NCBI GenBank assembly: GCA_049416425.1
Contig: JBMSHD010000010.1
Span: forward strand, 1-31,175
Direction of reading: 5' to 3'
From: JBMSHD01 sp049416425
GTDB lineage: Bacteria; Pseudomonadota; Gammaproteobacteria; Francisellales; Francisellaceae
Length of the DNA stretch: 31,175 nt
Positions 1 through 7,836 of the stretch are shown here, piece after piece. The notes below the pieces were generated by a model. That model searched no databases, was not told the DNA's origin, and was given only the letters and a program-made list of their open reading frames with translations. Positions within the stretch are counted from its first letter, which is position 1, and each line of letters opens with the position of its first letter. A program made the position numbers and the translations under genes.

Positions 1-262
1 CCTTTACCCAACCAACTAGCTAATCCAACGCAGGCTCACTTCTCAGCGACAGCACCCAAGTGCCACCTTTAACCCTAAGGCTTCATGCGGTATTAGCAGT
101 CGTTTCCAACCGTTGTCCCCCTCTGAAAAACAGATTCCTACGCGTTACTCACCCGTCCGCCACTAAATATTAATCTGCAAGCAAATTAATATTCCGTCCG
201 ACTTGCATGTGTTAAGCATACCACCAGCGTTCAATCTGAGCCAGGATCAAACTCTTCAGTTT
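1..262 (-). rRNA. rrs: 16S ribosomal RNA, 5' portion (gene runs off the window)
   Basis: The reverse complement carries the universal 27F priming sequence (AGAGTTTGATCCTGGCTCAG, at 255-236), then conserved 16S segments such as the GTGAGTAACGCGTAGGAATC helix and the GCCTGCGTTGGATTAGCTAG region. The mature 5' end is placed at about 262 by analogy with E. coli, where it lies a few bases before the priming site. Only about 260 nt are present. The sequence resembles Francisella 16S as I remember it, which is part of the basis for the lineage suggestion. Confidence 0.97.
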
Positions 263-437
263 AAATCCTTAGAGCTTCAAAATAAGTTTAACCTACCCCA
301 AAACCCTGCAAAATCAATTCACTCTAAAGGTCTCCAAACCATTAAGACTAAACTCAACAATTCAGATTAAAGTATCTACATTTCATATCTCTTAAACATC
401 TCAATCCCGCTTGAGCACTCTTAAGCGGATGAAGGTC

Positions 438-465
438 ATTATAGGCTTTTAATATTTTCTGTCAA
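438..465 (-). promoter_or_regulatory. rRNA operon promoter
   Basis: On the minus strand there is a perfect -35 (TTGACA, 465-460), a 16-bp spacer and a perfect -10 (TATAAT, 443-438). AT-rich sequence upstream could act as an UP element. Transcription would start near 431, giving a leader of about 170 nt before mature 16S. An imperfect hairpin with CCGCTT/AAGCGG arms (407-428) lies at the start of the leader. Confidence 0.85.
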
Positions 466-584
466 ACCTTTTTTCGCAATTTTTCACCCGCTTTCAAGGA
501 AAATTTAAAATCGATCAAAAGGCACTCACTTCCAACTACAATGCTTTCTTTTAGCACCGCCCTGTAATGACTAATTACTAGTAG

Positions 585-834
585 ACTGAAAACTCCCCAT
601 TTTTAATAATTGCCTCTTGAGGCAGTGATTTTAATGTATTGTCATTGAAATCGTAAGGGTAACCATCCATGGTAAACTGGATTGCTGACTTCCTTGTCAA
701 CAATGACGACGTCTGACAACGTCATTACGAGCCAGGACGGCGCGGTAATCCAGGACAAAGCTGTCCATGGATGGCAAATTGCCCTTTATACCATGTCCAT
801 AACAGCAATGCCAAAATTTTGGGGAGTTTTCAGT
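585..834. mobile_element. MITE-like element A, complete copy (250 bp)
   Basis: The ends are perfect 15-bp terminal inverted repeats (ACTGAAAACTCCCCA at 585-599; complement at 820-834). They are flanked by a 5-bp direct repeat AGTAG (580-584 and 835-839), which looks like a target-site duplication. Inside the left end is a long imperfect hairpin centred on GCCTCTTGAGGC (598-636). The middle is a nested palindrome with CTGGATTGC near 677 facing GCGGTAATCCAG at 742-753, and CCATCCATGG facing CCATGGATGG. No credible transposase is encoded, so it is a non-autonomous element. A second copy starts at 31124. Confidence 0.85.
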
Positions 835-889
835 AGTAGAAGACTTTTGAAATTTTTATATAGTCATGCTCCCAAAAAGTAATGTTATT

Positions 890-1243
890 TAGGAATGTAT
901 CTGAAATAAATTCCCTTTTCCTTGCAAGGCATAACCAGGTGCAATAATCGTCATCACCGCTTGGCAATGATCCATGTGATTATCCTAAGCACGGCAAAAA
1001 TCGTATATGCTCAGGCAAAAGCCGTCAGTAGCATTACCAATGTTACACTAGCCAGCTAGATTGCTTTATGGCACCTTGACCTGTCCTGTATCGTCTTACA
1101 AATAGCCCTGCGCAATCCATGCTGCGGGCGTTCAATGGATAAAGCAATGGCTTTATTGTTCCATTTCACTCTGTCGCGGCAATGACGAGAAACAAGATCC
1201 CACAGTGGTTATATAGGGGAAGTTATTTTGCACGCGTTTCTTA
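890..1243. mobile_element. MITE-like element B, copy 1 (about 354 bp, right end eroded)
   Basis: This block closely matches 5954-6306 over its full length, by eye more than 80 percent identical. The left end is TAGGAATGTATCTGAAATAA. The right end ends in TTA where copy 2 has CCCTA, so it has decayed. Both copies are bounded by TA dinucleotides, the pattern of IS630/Tc1-mariner-type insertion. The interior holds a short hairpin (about 949-970) and a conserved segment around 1100-1190. There is no shared open reading frame, because an indel shifts the frame between copies. Confidence 0.75.
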
Positions 1244-1255
1244 TCTACCTTCAGC

Positions 1256-1798
1256 CTAACTAACAACATAGTTTAAAATAAACTCTACTCTCGCCTCAAT
1301 GCTGTCTAGCGGAACTTCGACAATGTCATAACCTGTTTTTAAATAACCTTCTTTGATACAACGATACGTATTCAATGCCTCTGAAAAATCCTGCTGTCTT
1401 TCCTTATCATTGCAGTAAATTTCAAACCATGGCGGAAAAATAAAGATCTGTTTATTATAGCGAAATCGCTTAACTGCATCCGTTAATAAAAGATCCGGGG
1501 GATTGTCAATAAGTTGAGAATAACCGATAAGATCAGCAATTCCTCGATCGAAAAATATCGACTCACGACTCAATTGATGCTTTTTGAAATCCCTGATTGA
1601 GGCTTCAAGCATCAACGATCTAAACTTATGTCGATCACCATTATGCGTGGCATTACCACCGATTTCATTTTGTTTAAAAATAATGTTTCTGGCGACTTCA
1701 TCAACCGTTTCAAATCCACTTTTTCTTAACTGCTTTAAAACGCTGGTCTTCCCTGATCCCGGTCCGCCCGTTAGAATATAATAATTGTCTTTAATCAT
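1256..1798 (-). CDS. P-loop ATPase/kinase-like protein (AAA_28-type), 180 aa
   Basis: A small P-loop NTPase with a clear Walker A motif, GGPGSGKT, at residues 11-18. A DRG motif in the middle and a short alpha/beta layout resemble the AAA_28 family of predicted ATPases/kinases, whose substrate is generally unknown. There are no membrane segments. The ATG at 1798 is preferred over an in-frame TTG at 1801, because it overlaps the erpA stop codon as TGATG, a typical arrangement for translational coupling. It is last in the minus-strand run rpsO-pnp-erpA-this gene and ends just beside element B. The position suggests co-expression with an Fe-S carrier but does not show a functional link. Confidence 0.85.
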   Translation of the reverse strand: MIKDNYYILTGGPGSGKTSVLKQLRKSGFETVDEVARNIIFKQNEIGGNATHNGDRHKFRSLMLEASIRDFKKHQLSRESIFFDRGIADLIGYSQLIDNPPDLLLTDAVKRFRYNKQIFIFPPWFEIYCNDKERQQDFSEALNTYRCIKEGYLKTGYDIVEVPLDSIEARVEFILNYVVS

Positions 1799-2142
1799 CA
1801 AACCGAAAAAGAAGACCCACAGCCACAGGTTGTTTTGGCATTTGGGTTTCTTATGACAAAATGCGCTCCTTCAACATCTTCACGGTAATCGATATCGGCG
1901 CCGATGAGATACTGAAAACTCAGGCTGTCAACCAATAGCTTAACGCCCTGATTCTCAATGATAAAATCATCTTCTTTCTGCTGTTCATCAAAGCTGAAAC
2001 CATATTGAAAACCTGAGCAGCCGCCGCCTGTTATATAAACTCGAAGCTTGAGAGCGAAGTTACCTTCTTCTTCAATGAGTTCTTTTACCTTAAGGGCGGC
2101 ACTGTCAGTAAAGTTTAAAGGTTGTGCCTGTTGTACTGCCAT
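1798..2142 (-). CDS. erpA: Iron-sulfur cluster insertion protein ErpA (A-type carrier)
   Basis: A 114-residue A-type Fe-S carrier, the same length as E. coli ErpA. It holds and passes on [2Fe-2S]/[4Fe-4S] clusters to target apoproteins. The three cluster-ligand cysteines are Cys42 (in GGGCSGFQYG), Cys106 and Cys108 (in TCGCGSSFSV at the C-terminus). The start at 2142 is chosen because it gives the family length and follows an AGGTGA ribosome-binding site; the frame stays open upstream into pnp, but that extension is unlikely. The start lies 28 bp after the pnp stop, and the stop codon overlaps the start of the downstream ATPase. ErpA rather than IscA is favoured because there are no isc genes around it and the N-terminus is ErpA-like. 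Confidence 0.93.
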   Translation of the reverse strand: MAVQQAQPLNFTDSAALKVKELIEEEGNFALKLRVYITGGGCSGFQYGFSFDEQQKEDDFIIENQGVKLLVDSLSFQYLIGADIDYREDVEGAHFVIRNPNAKTTCGCGSSFSV

Positions 2143-2170
2143 AATGATTTTCACCTGTTTAAAATTAAGC

Positions 2171-4258
2171 TTACGCCTTTTGCGGCTGCATGAGTGCCAG
2201 TTTAATCTTACCCATACGATCGATATTCTGCACCATGACCTCAACTTTTTTGCCCTCGATCATGGTCGTCGGATCAATACCAAGACTCTCGAGATCAGAA
2301 AAAGACAGAAGTCCATCTTTGCCAGGTAAAATATTGATAAAGGCGCCGAAATCCATGACTTTAACAACCTCACCCTTGTAAGTCTGACCAACTTCAGCAC
2401 TGGCTGTGATGGCTTCGATCTCAGCAATCGCCGCTTTAAGCGCATCTTTGCTGGCGGCAAAAACTTTAACCTCACCACTATCCTGAGTATCGATAGAAGC
2501 TCCCGTTTTCTCGGTGATCCCTTTAATCGTCGAGCCGCCTTTACCGATCAAATCACGAATTTTTGATGGATCGATATTGATAATCTCAACCTGTGGCGCA
2601 CTATCTGAGGTTTCTGTTTTATATTCAGAGATGACCTCATTCATGATCCCAAGAATATGCAAACGACCCGCTTTTGCTTGCTCCAGGGCTTTTGACATGA
2701 TTTCTCGCGTAATGCCTTTGATTTTGATATCCATCTGCAATGCGGTGACACCATATTGGGTTCCAGCGACTTTAAAGTCCATATCGCCAAGATGATCTTC
2801 ATCACCCAAAATATCCGATAGAACGGCGTATTTATCGCCTTCTTTAATCAGTCCCATGGCAATTCCTGCCACAGGAGCCGCCAATGGCACACCGGCATCC
2901 ATCATCGACAAAGAGGCACCACATACGGTAGCCATTGAACTTGAGCCATTGGATTCGGTAATTTCAGAGACAACTCGAACGACATAAGGATAGACGTTTT
3001 CATAAGGGAAAACCGCATAAGTCGCACGACGAGCGAGACTGGCGTGACCGATTTCTCGACGCTTAGGGGAGCCGATCATGCCGGTTTCACCCACACAATA
3101 AGGAGGGAAGTTATAGTGCAGCATGTAGCGATTCTTACCATCGCCTTTTAGATTTTCAATCAACTGCGCATCCCGGTCACTACCCAATGTGGTAACGACA
3201 AGCGCTTGTGTCTCACCGCGAGTGAAAAGTGCTGAACCATGGGCTTTGGGTAACACCCCGATCTTCACATCAATTGGGCGTACGGTTCGGGTGTCTCTGC
3301 CATCGATACGCGGCAGACCCGAGAGAATATTTTTTCTTACAATTTCTTTCTCAATATCATGAAACAGATCTTTAATTTCATCGGTCGAAACCTCTTCCAA
3401 ATCCGATTCATCGGCGATGATGCTCTCAACGGCCTGCTGACGCAACACGTTCAACACATCATTACGCGCTTGTTTTTCGGTAATGGTATAGGCCTCTTTG
3501 ATCTGACTGTAGAGTTTTGCCTTAATCTGCTCTTTTAGCATTTTATTTTCAGGTTTAGGCGCAAATTCCCAACGCGGTTTTGCCGCATATTCTGCCAGGT
3601 GATTGATCGCATTGATAATCACCTGCATTTCTTTATGACCGAAAAGAACCGCACCCAGCATGACATCTTCAGGCAGACTCTGCGCCTGAGATTCCACCAT
3701 AAGCACGGCATCTTCGGTTCCAGCGACAACAAGATCAAGTTCGGATTGATCCAGTTCAGCGGTGGATGGATTTAGCACGTAGCATCCATTGACAAAGCCG
3801 ACGCGAACGCCAGCAACAGGTCCCTCAAAAGGCAGACCCGATAATACCAACGAAGCCGAAGCACCGATCAGCGCTGGTATGTCTGCAGAGACCTCAGGGT
3901 CATAGGATAATACGGTTGCAACCACTTGAACCTCATTGTGGAAGCCTTTCGGAAAAAGTGGACGAATCGGGCGGTCAATCAGACGTGATGTCAACGTTTC
4001 ATGTTCGCCAGGACGCCCTTCTCGACGTGGAAAGCCACCAGGGATTTTACCGGCTGCATAAGATTTTTCCTGATAATTTACTGTCAATGGGAAGAAATCA
4101 GTACCTTCTTTTGCCTGTTTTTGCGCGGCCGTTGTCACAAGCACAATAGTATCGCCCATCCGCACGGTCACAGATCCTGCTGCCTGACGAGCCATTGCTC
4201 CTGTTTCAATCGTCACCTGATGTTTGCCAAGTTGAAAGACTTCTTTAAAAATTTTCAC
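2171..4258 (-). CDS. pnp: Polyribonucleotide nucleotidyltransferase (PNPase)
   Basis: A 3'-5' phosphorolytic exoribonuclease and member of the RNA degradosome. The 695 residues show two RNase PH-like cores joined by a helical linker, then KH (IGKGGSTIKG, around 550-615) and S1 (GQTYKGEVV onward, about 622-690) RNA-binding domains. The active-site segment SDILGDEDHLGDMDFKVAG is intact, including the two catalytic aspartates equivalent to E. coli D486 and D492. The start is GTG at 4258, aligned with family N-termini. The protein is slightly shorter than E. coli PNPase (711) because the C-terminal tail is trimmed. It follows rpsO by 48 bp, the conserved rpsO-pnp operon. In enterobacteria this operon is autoregulated through RNase III cleavage of the leader; that mechanism is not demonstrable here. 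Confidence 0.98.
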   Translation of the reverse strand: MKIFKEVFQLGKHQVTIETGAMARQAAGSVTVRMGDTIVLVTTAAQKQAKEGTDFFPLTVNYQEKSYAAGKIPGGFPRREGRPGEHETLTSRLIDRPIRPLFPKGFHNEVQVVATVLSYDPEVSADIPALIGASASLVLSGLPFEGPVAGVRVGFVNGCYVLNPSTAELDQSELDLVVAGTEDAVLMVESQAQSLPEDVMLGAVLFGHKEMQVIINAINHLAEYAAKPRWEFAPKPENKMLKEQIKAKLYSQIKEAYTITEKQARNDVLNVLRQQAVESIIADESDLEEVSTDEIKDLFHDIEKEIVRKNILSGLPRIDGRDTRTVRPIDVKIGVLPKAHGSALFTRGETQALVVTTLGSDRDAQLIENLKGDGKNRYMLHYNFPPYCVGETGMIGSPKRREIGHASLARRATYAVFPYENVYPYVVRVVSEITESNGSSSMATVCGASLSMMDAGVPLAAPVAGIAMGLIKEGDKYAVLSDILGDEDHLGDMDFKVAGTQYGVTALQMDIKIKGITREIMSKALEQAKAGRLHILGIMNEVISEYKTETSDSAPQVEIINIDPSKIRDLIGKGGSTIKGITEKTGASIDTQDSGEVKVFAASKDALKAAIAEIEAITASAEVGQTYKGEVVKVMDFGAFINILPGKDGLLSFSDLESLGIDPTTMIEGKKVEVMVQNIDRMGKIKLALMQPQKA

Positions 4259-4306
4259 AATCCAAGTACCTTAAAAAGCTTGTTTATTTCGCTGCTGTAT
4301 TCTCAA

Positions 4307-4573
4307 TTATCGACGTAAACCTAAACGTTGAATCAAAGCGCGGTAACGATCGATATTTTTGCCTTTCAGATAATCCAGTAGTTTTCTGCGCTGGCTAACC
4401 AGACGCAGAAGACCTCGGCGAGAATGAACATCTTTCTTATGTGTTGAAAAATGTTTCTGCAGATCTTCAATTCTGGCGCTCAACAGTGCAACCTGTACCT
4501 CTGGTGACCCGGTATCACCTTCTGTTTGCTGATAACCAGTGATGATGGTTTGTTTTTGCTCGGTGCTTAACAT
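4307..4573 (-). CDS. rpsO: 30S ribosomal protein S15
   Basis: An 88-residue S15 that binds 16S rRNA in the central domain and contributes to an intersubunit bridge. The signature GDTGSPEVQVALL and the C-terminal block HSRRGLLRLVSQRRKLLDYL are intact, and the length is standard. ATG at 4573 follows a good ribosome-binding site (AGGAG). It is the first gene of the minus-strand run leading to pnp. A possible promoter (TTGTTG, 17 bp, TATCAT) lies in the 240-bp gap shared with divergent recF. Confidence 0.98.
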   Translation of the reverse strand: MLSTEQKQTIITGYQQTEGDTGSPEVQVALLSARIEDLQKHFSTHKKDVHSRRGLLRLVSQRRKLLDYLKGKNIDRYRALIQRLGLRR

Positions 4574-4759
4574 AGCCTGTACTCCTAACGTTTATTTTTA
4601 AAAACCGCCTGCCTTCAATAATTTAAAGTAAAGCGATATCGTCATTGAAAAGTCTTAAACCGCATTTCGCCGTTAAAAGACATTCTTCCCAAAGCAAGCA
4701 TTGACGCTCACATACAGTAGACTGGCGTATGATACAGTGTTTTTCTATAAACAACAAGC

Positions 4760-4788
4760 TTTAATAGTCGCTTACAATTCGATACAAT
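4760..4788 (+). promoter_or_regulatory. Possible recF promoter
   Basis: TTTAAT (4760-4765), a 17-bp spacer and TACAAT (4783-4788) sit 26 bp before the recF start codon. The -10 matches the sigma-70 consensus at 5 of 6 positions but the -35 at only 3 of 6, so support is moderate. Confidence 0.4.
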
Positions 4789-4813
4789 AGACAAAAATAA
4801 TCCGCTTAAGCCC

Positions 4814-5911
4814 ATGCATCTGACTGATCTTACCCTTGATAATTTTCGCAATATCACACATATGGATCTTACGTTTGATCGCAGACTCAGCATCATCAGC
4901 GGTGACAATGGCAGTGGCAAGACCTCGATTCTTGAAGCGATTTACTTTCTGTCGCTGGGACGCTCATTCAGAAGTAACCAGATTCAGCACATCATCAGCC
5001 ATGAGCATACCAGTTTCACCCTTTTTGCCAAACTCAATCCAGTCATAACAGAAAATTCCGACCGTCATAAAAGCACTATCACCCTTGCCAGTCAGCGTCA
5101 GAAAAACGGTAAAAACACAATCAAAATCAACGGTAAAAATGAAAACTCCCAGGCCGCCTTGAGCCGCATACTGCCGGTACAGCTTATCAACCCGGAGAGC
5201 TTTACACTACTAAACTCCGGAGCACAAGCCCGCTTAAAGATGCTGGATTGGGGCACGTTTTATCATCACGCTCCCTTCTTATCACACTGGCAACAATACC
5301 GCCGTCTGGTCAAGCAGCGTAACATTGCCTTAAAACAAAATTACAATAAAGATTATATTCACATTCTTGATGCCGAACTTAGCCGCCGTGCCGATGCGAT
5401 TGATCAATATCGTCAGAGTTATTATCAACAACTCAAACCTGCTATTTTCAAGATGCTCGATCAACTCAAGCTGTCGCTGCGCCTCGATATCGACTATTAT
5501 CGCGGCTGGGCCGCTGATCAAACATTGCTTGAGGCGCTGGATCAGCACTATTACCAAGACAGCAAAACCGGCATTACTTCAGTTGGCTCGCATCGTGGAG
5601 ATCTTCGTTTTAAGATTCATAAACATCCAGCCGGCGATATTCTATCCCGGGGTCAGCAAAAACTCCTGATCTCAGCGATCAGACTGGCCGAGGGGCAGTT
5701 ATATCAGCGGCGTTTTCAATCCGGCGTACTCTACCTGGTCGACGACCTTCACTCAGAACTGGATTCCCAGCATCTTAGCCACCTATTTGACAAGTTAACC
5801 CACTTAGACAGCCAGATCATTGCTACCGCCATCTCCGATACCCACCTGGGGACACTGAGCCAAAAATACCAACCCAAAAAATTCAGACTTGCAGAAGGGG
5901 TCGTGACGTAA
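4814..5911 (+). CDS. recF: DNA replication and repair protein RecF
   Basis: An SMC-like ABC-type ATPase that, with RecO and RecR, loads RecA onto gapped single-stranded DNA. The 365 residues contain Walker A GDNGSGKT (residues 30-37), the ABC signature LSRGQQK and a Walker B-like LYLVDDLHSELD near the C-terminus, all in family order. The N-terminal LTLDNFRNI is the usual RecF opening. The ribosome-binding site is weak. The gene stands alone: dnaA, dnaN and gyrB, its common neighbours near the origin, are not in this window. The stop is followed 42 bp later by element B. Confidence 0.95.
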   Translation: MHLTDLTLDNFRNITHMDLTFDRRLSIISGDNGSGKTSILEAIYFLSLGRSFRSNQIQHIISHEHTSFTLFAKLNPVITENSDRHKSTITLASQRQKNGKNTIKINGKNENSQAALSRILPVQLINPESFTLLNSGAQARLKMLDWGTFYHHAPFLSHWQQYRRLVKQRNIALKQNYNKDYIHILDAELSRRADAIDQYRQSYYQQLKPAIFKMLDQLKLSLRLDIDYYRGWAADQTLLEALDQHYYQDSKTGITSVGSHRGDLRFKIHKHPAGDILSRGQQKLLISAIRLAEGQLYQRRFQSGVLYLVDDLHSELDSQHLSHLFDKLTHLDSQIIATAISDTHLGTLSQKYQPKKFRLAEGVVT

Positions 5912-5953
5912 GATTGAACTATAACAGCAGAAATGACCGACTTTTCAGATATC

Positions 5954-6306
5954 TAGGAATGTGTCTGAAATAAATTGCCTTATCTGTGCAAAAATTGATT
6001 AGATATAACAGGCGTCATCATCGCTTGGCGATGATCCATGTGATCATCCTGAGAGTGGCAAAGATCGTATGTGCTTAGGCAAAATCCGTCAGTAACATTG
6101 CCAATGTTGCACTGGCCACGTAGATTGCTTTGTGGCGCCTCTACTGTCCTGTATCGTCTTACAAATAGCCCTGCGCAATCCATGCTGCGGGCGTTCAATG
6201 GATAAAGCAATTGCTTTATTGTTCCATTTCACTCTGTCGCGGCAATGACGGAAAACAAGGTTTCACGGCGGATATATACGGGAAGTTATTTTGCGCACGA
6301 TCCCTA
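5954..6306. mobile_element. MITE-like element B, copy 2 (about 353 bp)
   Basis: A full copy with imperfect terminal inverted repeats of about 25 bp. The left end is AGGAATGTGTCTGAAATAAA; the complement of the right end begins AGGGATCGTGCGCAAAATAA. TA dinucleotides flank both sides (5954-5955 and 6305-6306). It matches copy 1 at 890-1243. A 76-codon minus-strand reading frame (5980-6210) is open here but frameshifted and stopped in copy 1, so I do not call it a gene. The element fills the recF to tRNA-Leu gap; the rest of that gap (6307-6417) shows nothing clear. Confidence 0.8.
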
Positions 6307-6417
6307 AGAAGAACATCAAGATTGAGATCATGTCCACAAAAACAGATAACAAAATCAATGGCTCATCAAACTTGGGCATTGAAATAAAGTCAGAAAAATT
6401 TTAATCGAAAATAAAAA

Positions 6418-6504
6418 TGGTGCCGGGAGAGAGACTCGAACTCTCACATCCTTTCGGATACCGGATTTTGAATCCGGCGCGTCTACCGATTTCACCACCC
6501 CGGC
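6418..6504 (-). tRNA. tRNA-Leu (anticodon CAA)
   Basis: The 87-nt class II tRNA reads on the minus strand from GCCGGGGTGG to an encoded CCA. The anticodon stem CCGGA/TCCGG encloses loop TTCAAAA, so the anticodon is CAA, reading UUG. The T arm has GTTCGAGTC and there is a long variable arm as expected for leucine. The acceptor stem pairs over 7 bp with one G-U. Confidence 0.97.
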
Positions 6505-6522
6505 GCTGTGACGACAAGGGAC

Positions 6523-6550
6523 ATTCTATCTCAATTCCCCGATTTGTCAA
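6523..6550 (-). promoter_or_regulatory. tRNA-Leu promoter
   Basis: Minus strand: perfect -35 TTGACA (6550-6545), 16-bp spacer, -10 TAGAAT (6528-6523). Transcription would begin about 12 nt before the tRNA 5' end. The site lies between rpoA and the tRNA, so the tRNA can be transcribed independently. Confidence 0.75.
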
Positions 6551-6583
6551 ACAGAATTTAGAGCTAAATCCGCTTTTTTTCCA

Positions 6584-7540
6584 CTAGATCAGGTCTTTGG
6601 GCCAATTATCGACAACCGTGCCCAGAGAGTAACCAAATTCAGTAAGCTTCTGCCTGATTTCATTCAGTGATTTTTTGCCAAAATTAGGTGTCTTCATCAA
6701 TTCCGTTTCTGTTTTTTGCACCAACTCACCGATATAACGCAAATTTTCAGATTTAAGACAATTGGCTGAGCGAACGGTTAAATCCAACTCATCAACGGTC
6801 TTCAACAAAAATGGATCGATCTGAGGTGTTTCTTCGACATGCATACGCTCAACAATCTCATCTTCATTGATCATGCTGACCATCTGCGTACGAATTGCTT
6901 GAGCCGAAAGGCTCAGCGCCTCAGTAGGGGAAAGACTGCCATCGGTTTTAATATCAAGCACAAGCTTATCAAGATCCGTTCTTTGAGCAACTCGCGCATT
7001 TTCAACGGTATAGCTGAAACTTGACACCGGAGAAAAGGAAGAGTCCAACAGAAAATAGTCATTGCTAAAATGCTCTTCTGTCGCCACATACCCCTTTCCT
7101 GCTTCGACCAGAGCCTCGATCTGCAAAGGCTGCTTGCCTTTATAATCACAGATAAACGCATCCGGGTTTAGAATCTCAACATTATCGGAAACGATGAGAT
7201 CGGCCGCATAGATACTTTTCGCCTTACCACTGGCCTCAAGCATGATCGTGCCTGATTTTGTGCCATCAGTCAATCTCAGCTCGATGACCTGCATGTTTAG
7301 CAACAATTCAGCCACGCTCTCTTTCGCGGCAACCTCGGCATCATACTCACTCACACCGTTATCAATTTTTATTTTCGTAATCGCCGCACCTTGCAAGGAG
7401 GATAACATGACTTCTTTCAAGGCAAATCCCAGAGTATGACCAAAACCTCGCTCCAGAGGCTCAAGTGTGATTTTCGCGGCGTTGTTATTGCGTTCTTTAC
7501 AGACAATGTTGCTGGGATGTAATAGATGTTCTAATGCCAT
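6584..7540 (-). CDS. rpoA: RNA polymerase alpha subunit, divergent stand-alone paralog
   Basis: A 318-residue alpha subunit. The N-terminal assembly domain (ITLEPLERGFGHTLG near residue 24) is joined to a C-terminal DNA- and activator-binding domain (VRSANCLKSE; later TPNFGKKSLNEI) that keeps the residues equivalent to E. coli R265, N268, C269, G296, K298 and S299. The highly conserved E. coli R44-R45, in the helix that contacts beta, is K42-E43 here. The gene is not flanked by rpsM, rpsK, rpsD or rplQ, the normal alpha operon. Francisella is known to have two different alpha subunits, so this is probably a second alpha (rpoA2-like), with a canonical gene elsewhere. The start codon has no strong ribosome-binding site. 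A 296-bp gap precedes it. Confidence 0.93.
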   Translation of the reverse strand: MALEHLLHPSNIVCKERNNNAAKITLEPLERGFGHTLGFALKEVMLSSLQGAAITKIKIDNGVSEYDAEVAAKESVAELLLNMQVIELRLTDGTKSGTIMLEASGKAKSIYAADLIVSDNVEILNPDAFICDYKGKQPLQIEALVEAGKGYVATEEHFSNDYFLLDSSFSPVSSFSYTVENARVAQRTDLDKLVLDIKTDGSLSPTEALSLSAQAIRTQMVSMINEDEIVERMHVEETPQIDPFLLKTVDELDLTVRSANCLKSENLRYIGELVQKTETELMKTPNFGKKSLNEIRQKLTEFGYSLGTVVDNWPKDLI

Positions 7541-7836
7541 AGTATTTAGTCTAACTCACTTTAAATTAATGCTCTTGGCAATCTCAACCGGATCACACCT
7601 TTTTCTGTGCCGACAGGCAGCTCAGATTTCGTGAATCCATGATCATTCATCTGTCATTGCCATAACTCGATTTATCCGTCTTATCAGGGCTTGACATACT
7701 CATGCGGCTGACACCACCAAGAACACAGGTTACTACATTAAACTTCACCAAAACAGGAAAAGTCATACCTACAATTGTGCCACATTTTAACAAAATTTGA
7801 TCTGAAATGACCAGAAAAATTTTCAACTTTCATCAT

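Noticed and set aside
682..882. 66-codon plus-strand reading frame
   Set aside because: It lies mostly within MITE element A, crosses its right terminal repeat, and translates palindromic sequence. No ribosome-binding site or recognisable protein.
2048..2329. Plus-strand frames antisense to erpA and pnp, and similar shadows in lepA, mnmA, pflB, pyrG and purM
   Set aside because: Each is out of frame with or antisense to a strongly conserved gene and resembles no protein family.
5980..6210. 76-codon minus-strand reading frame inside element B
   Set aside because: The matching region in copy 1 has an indel and an early stop, so the frame is not maintained. The element looks non-coding.
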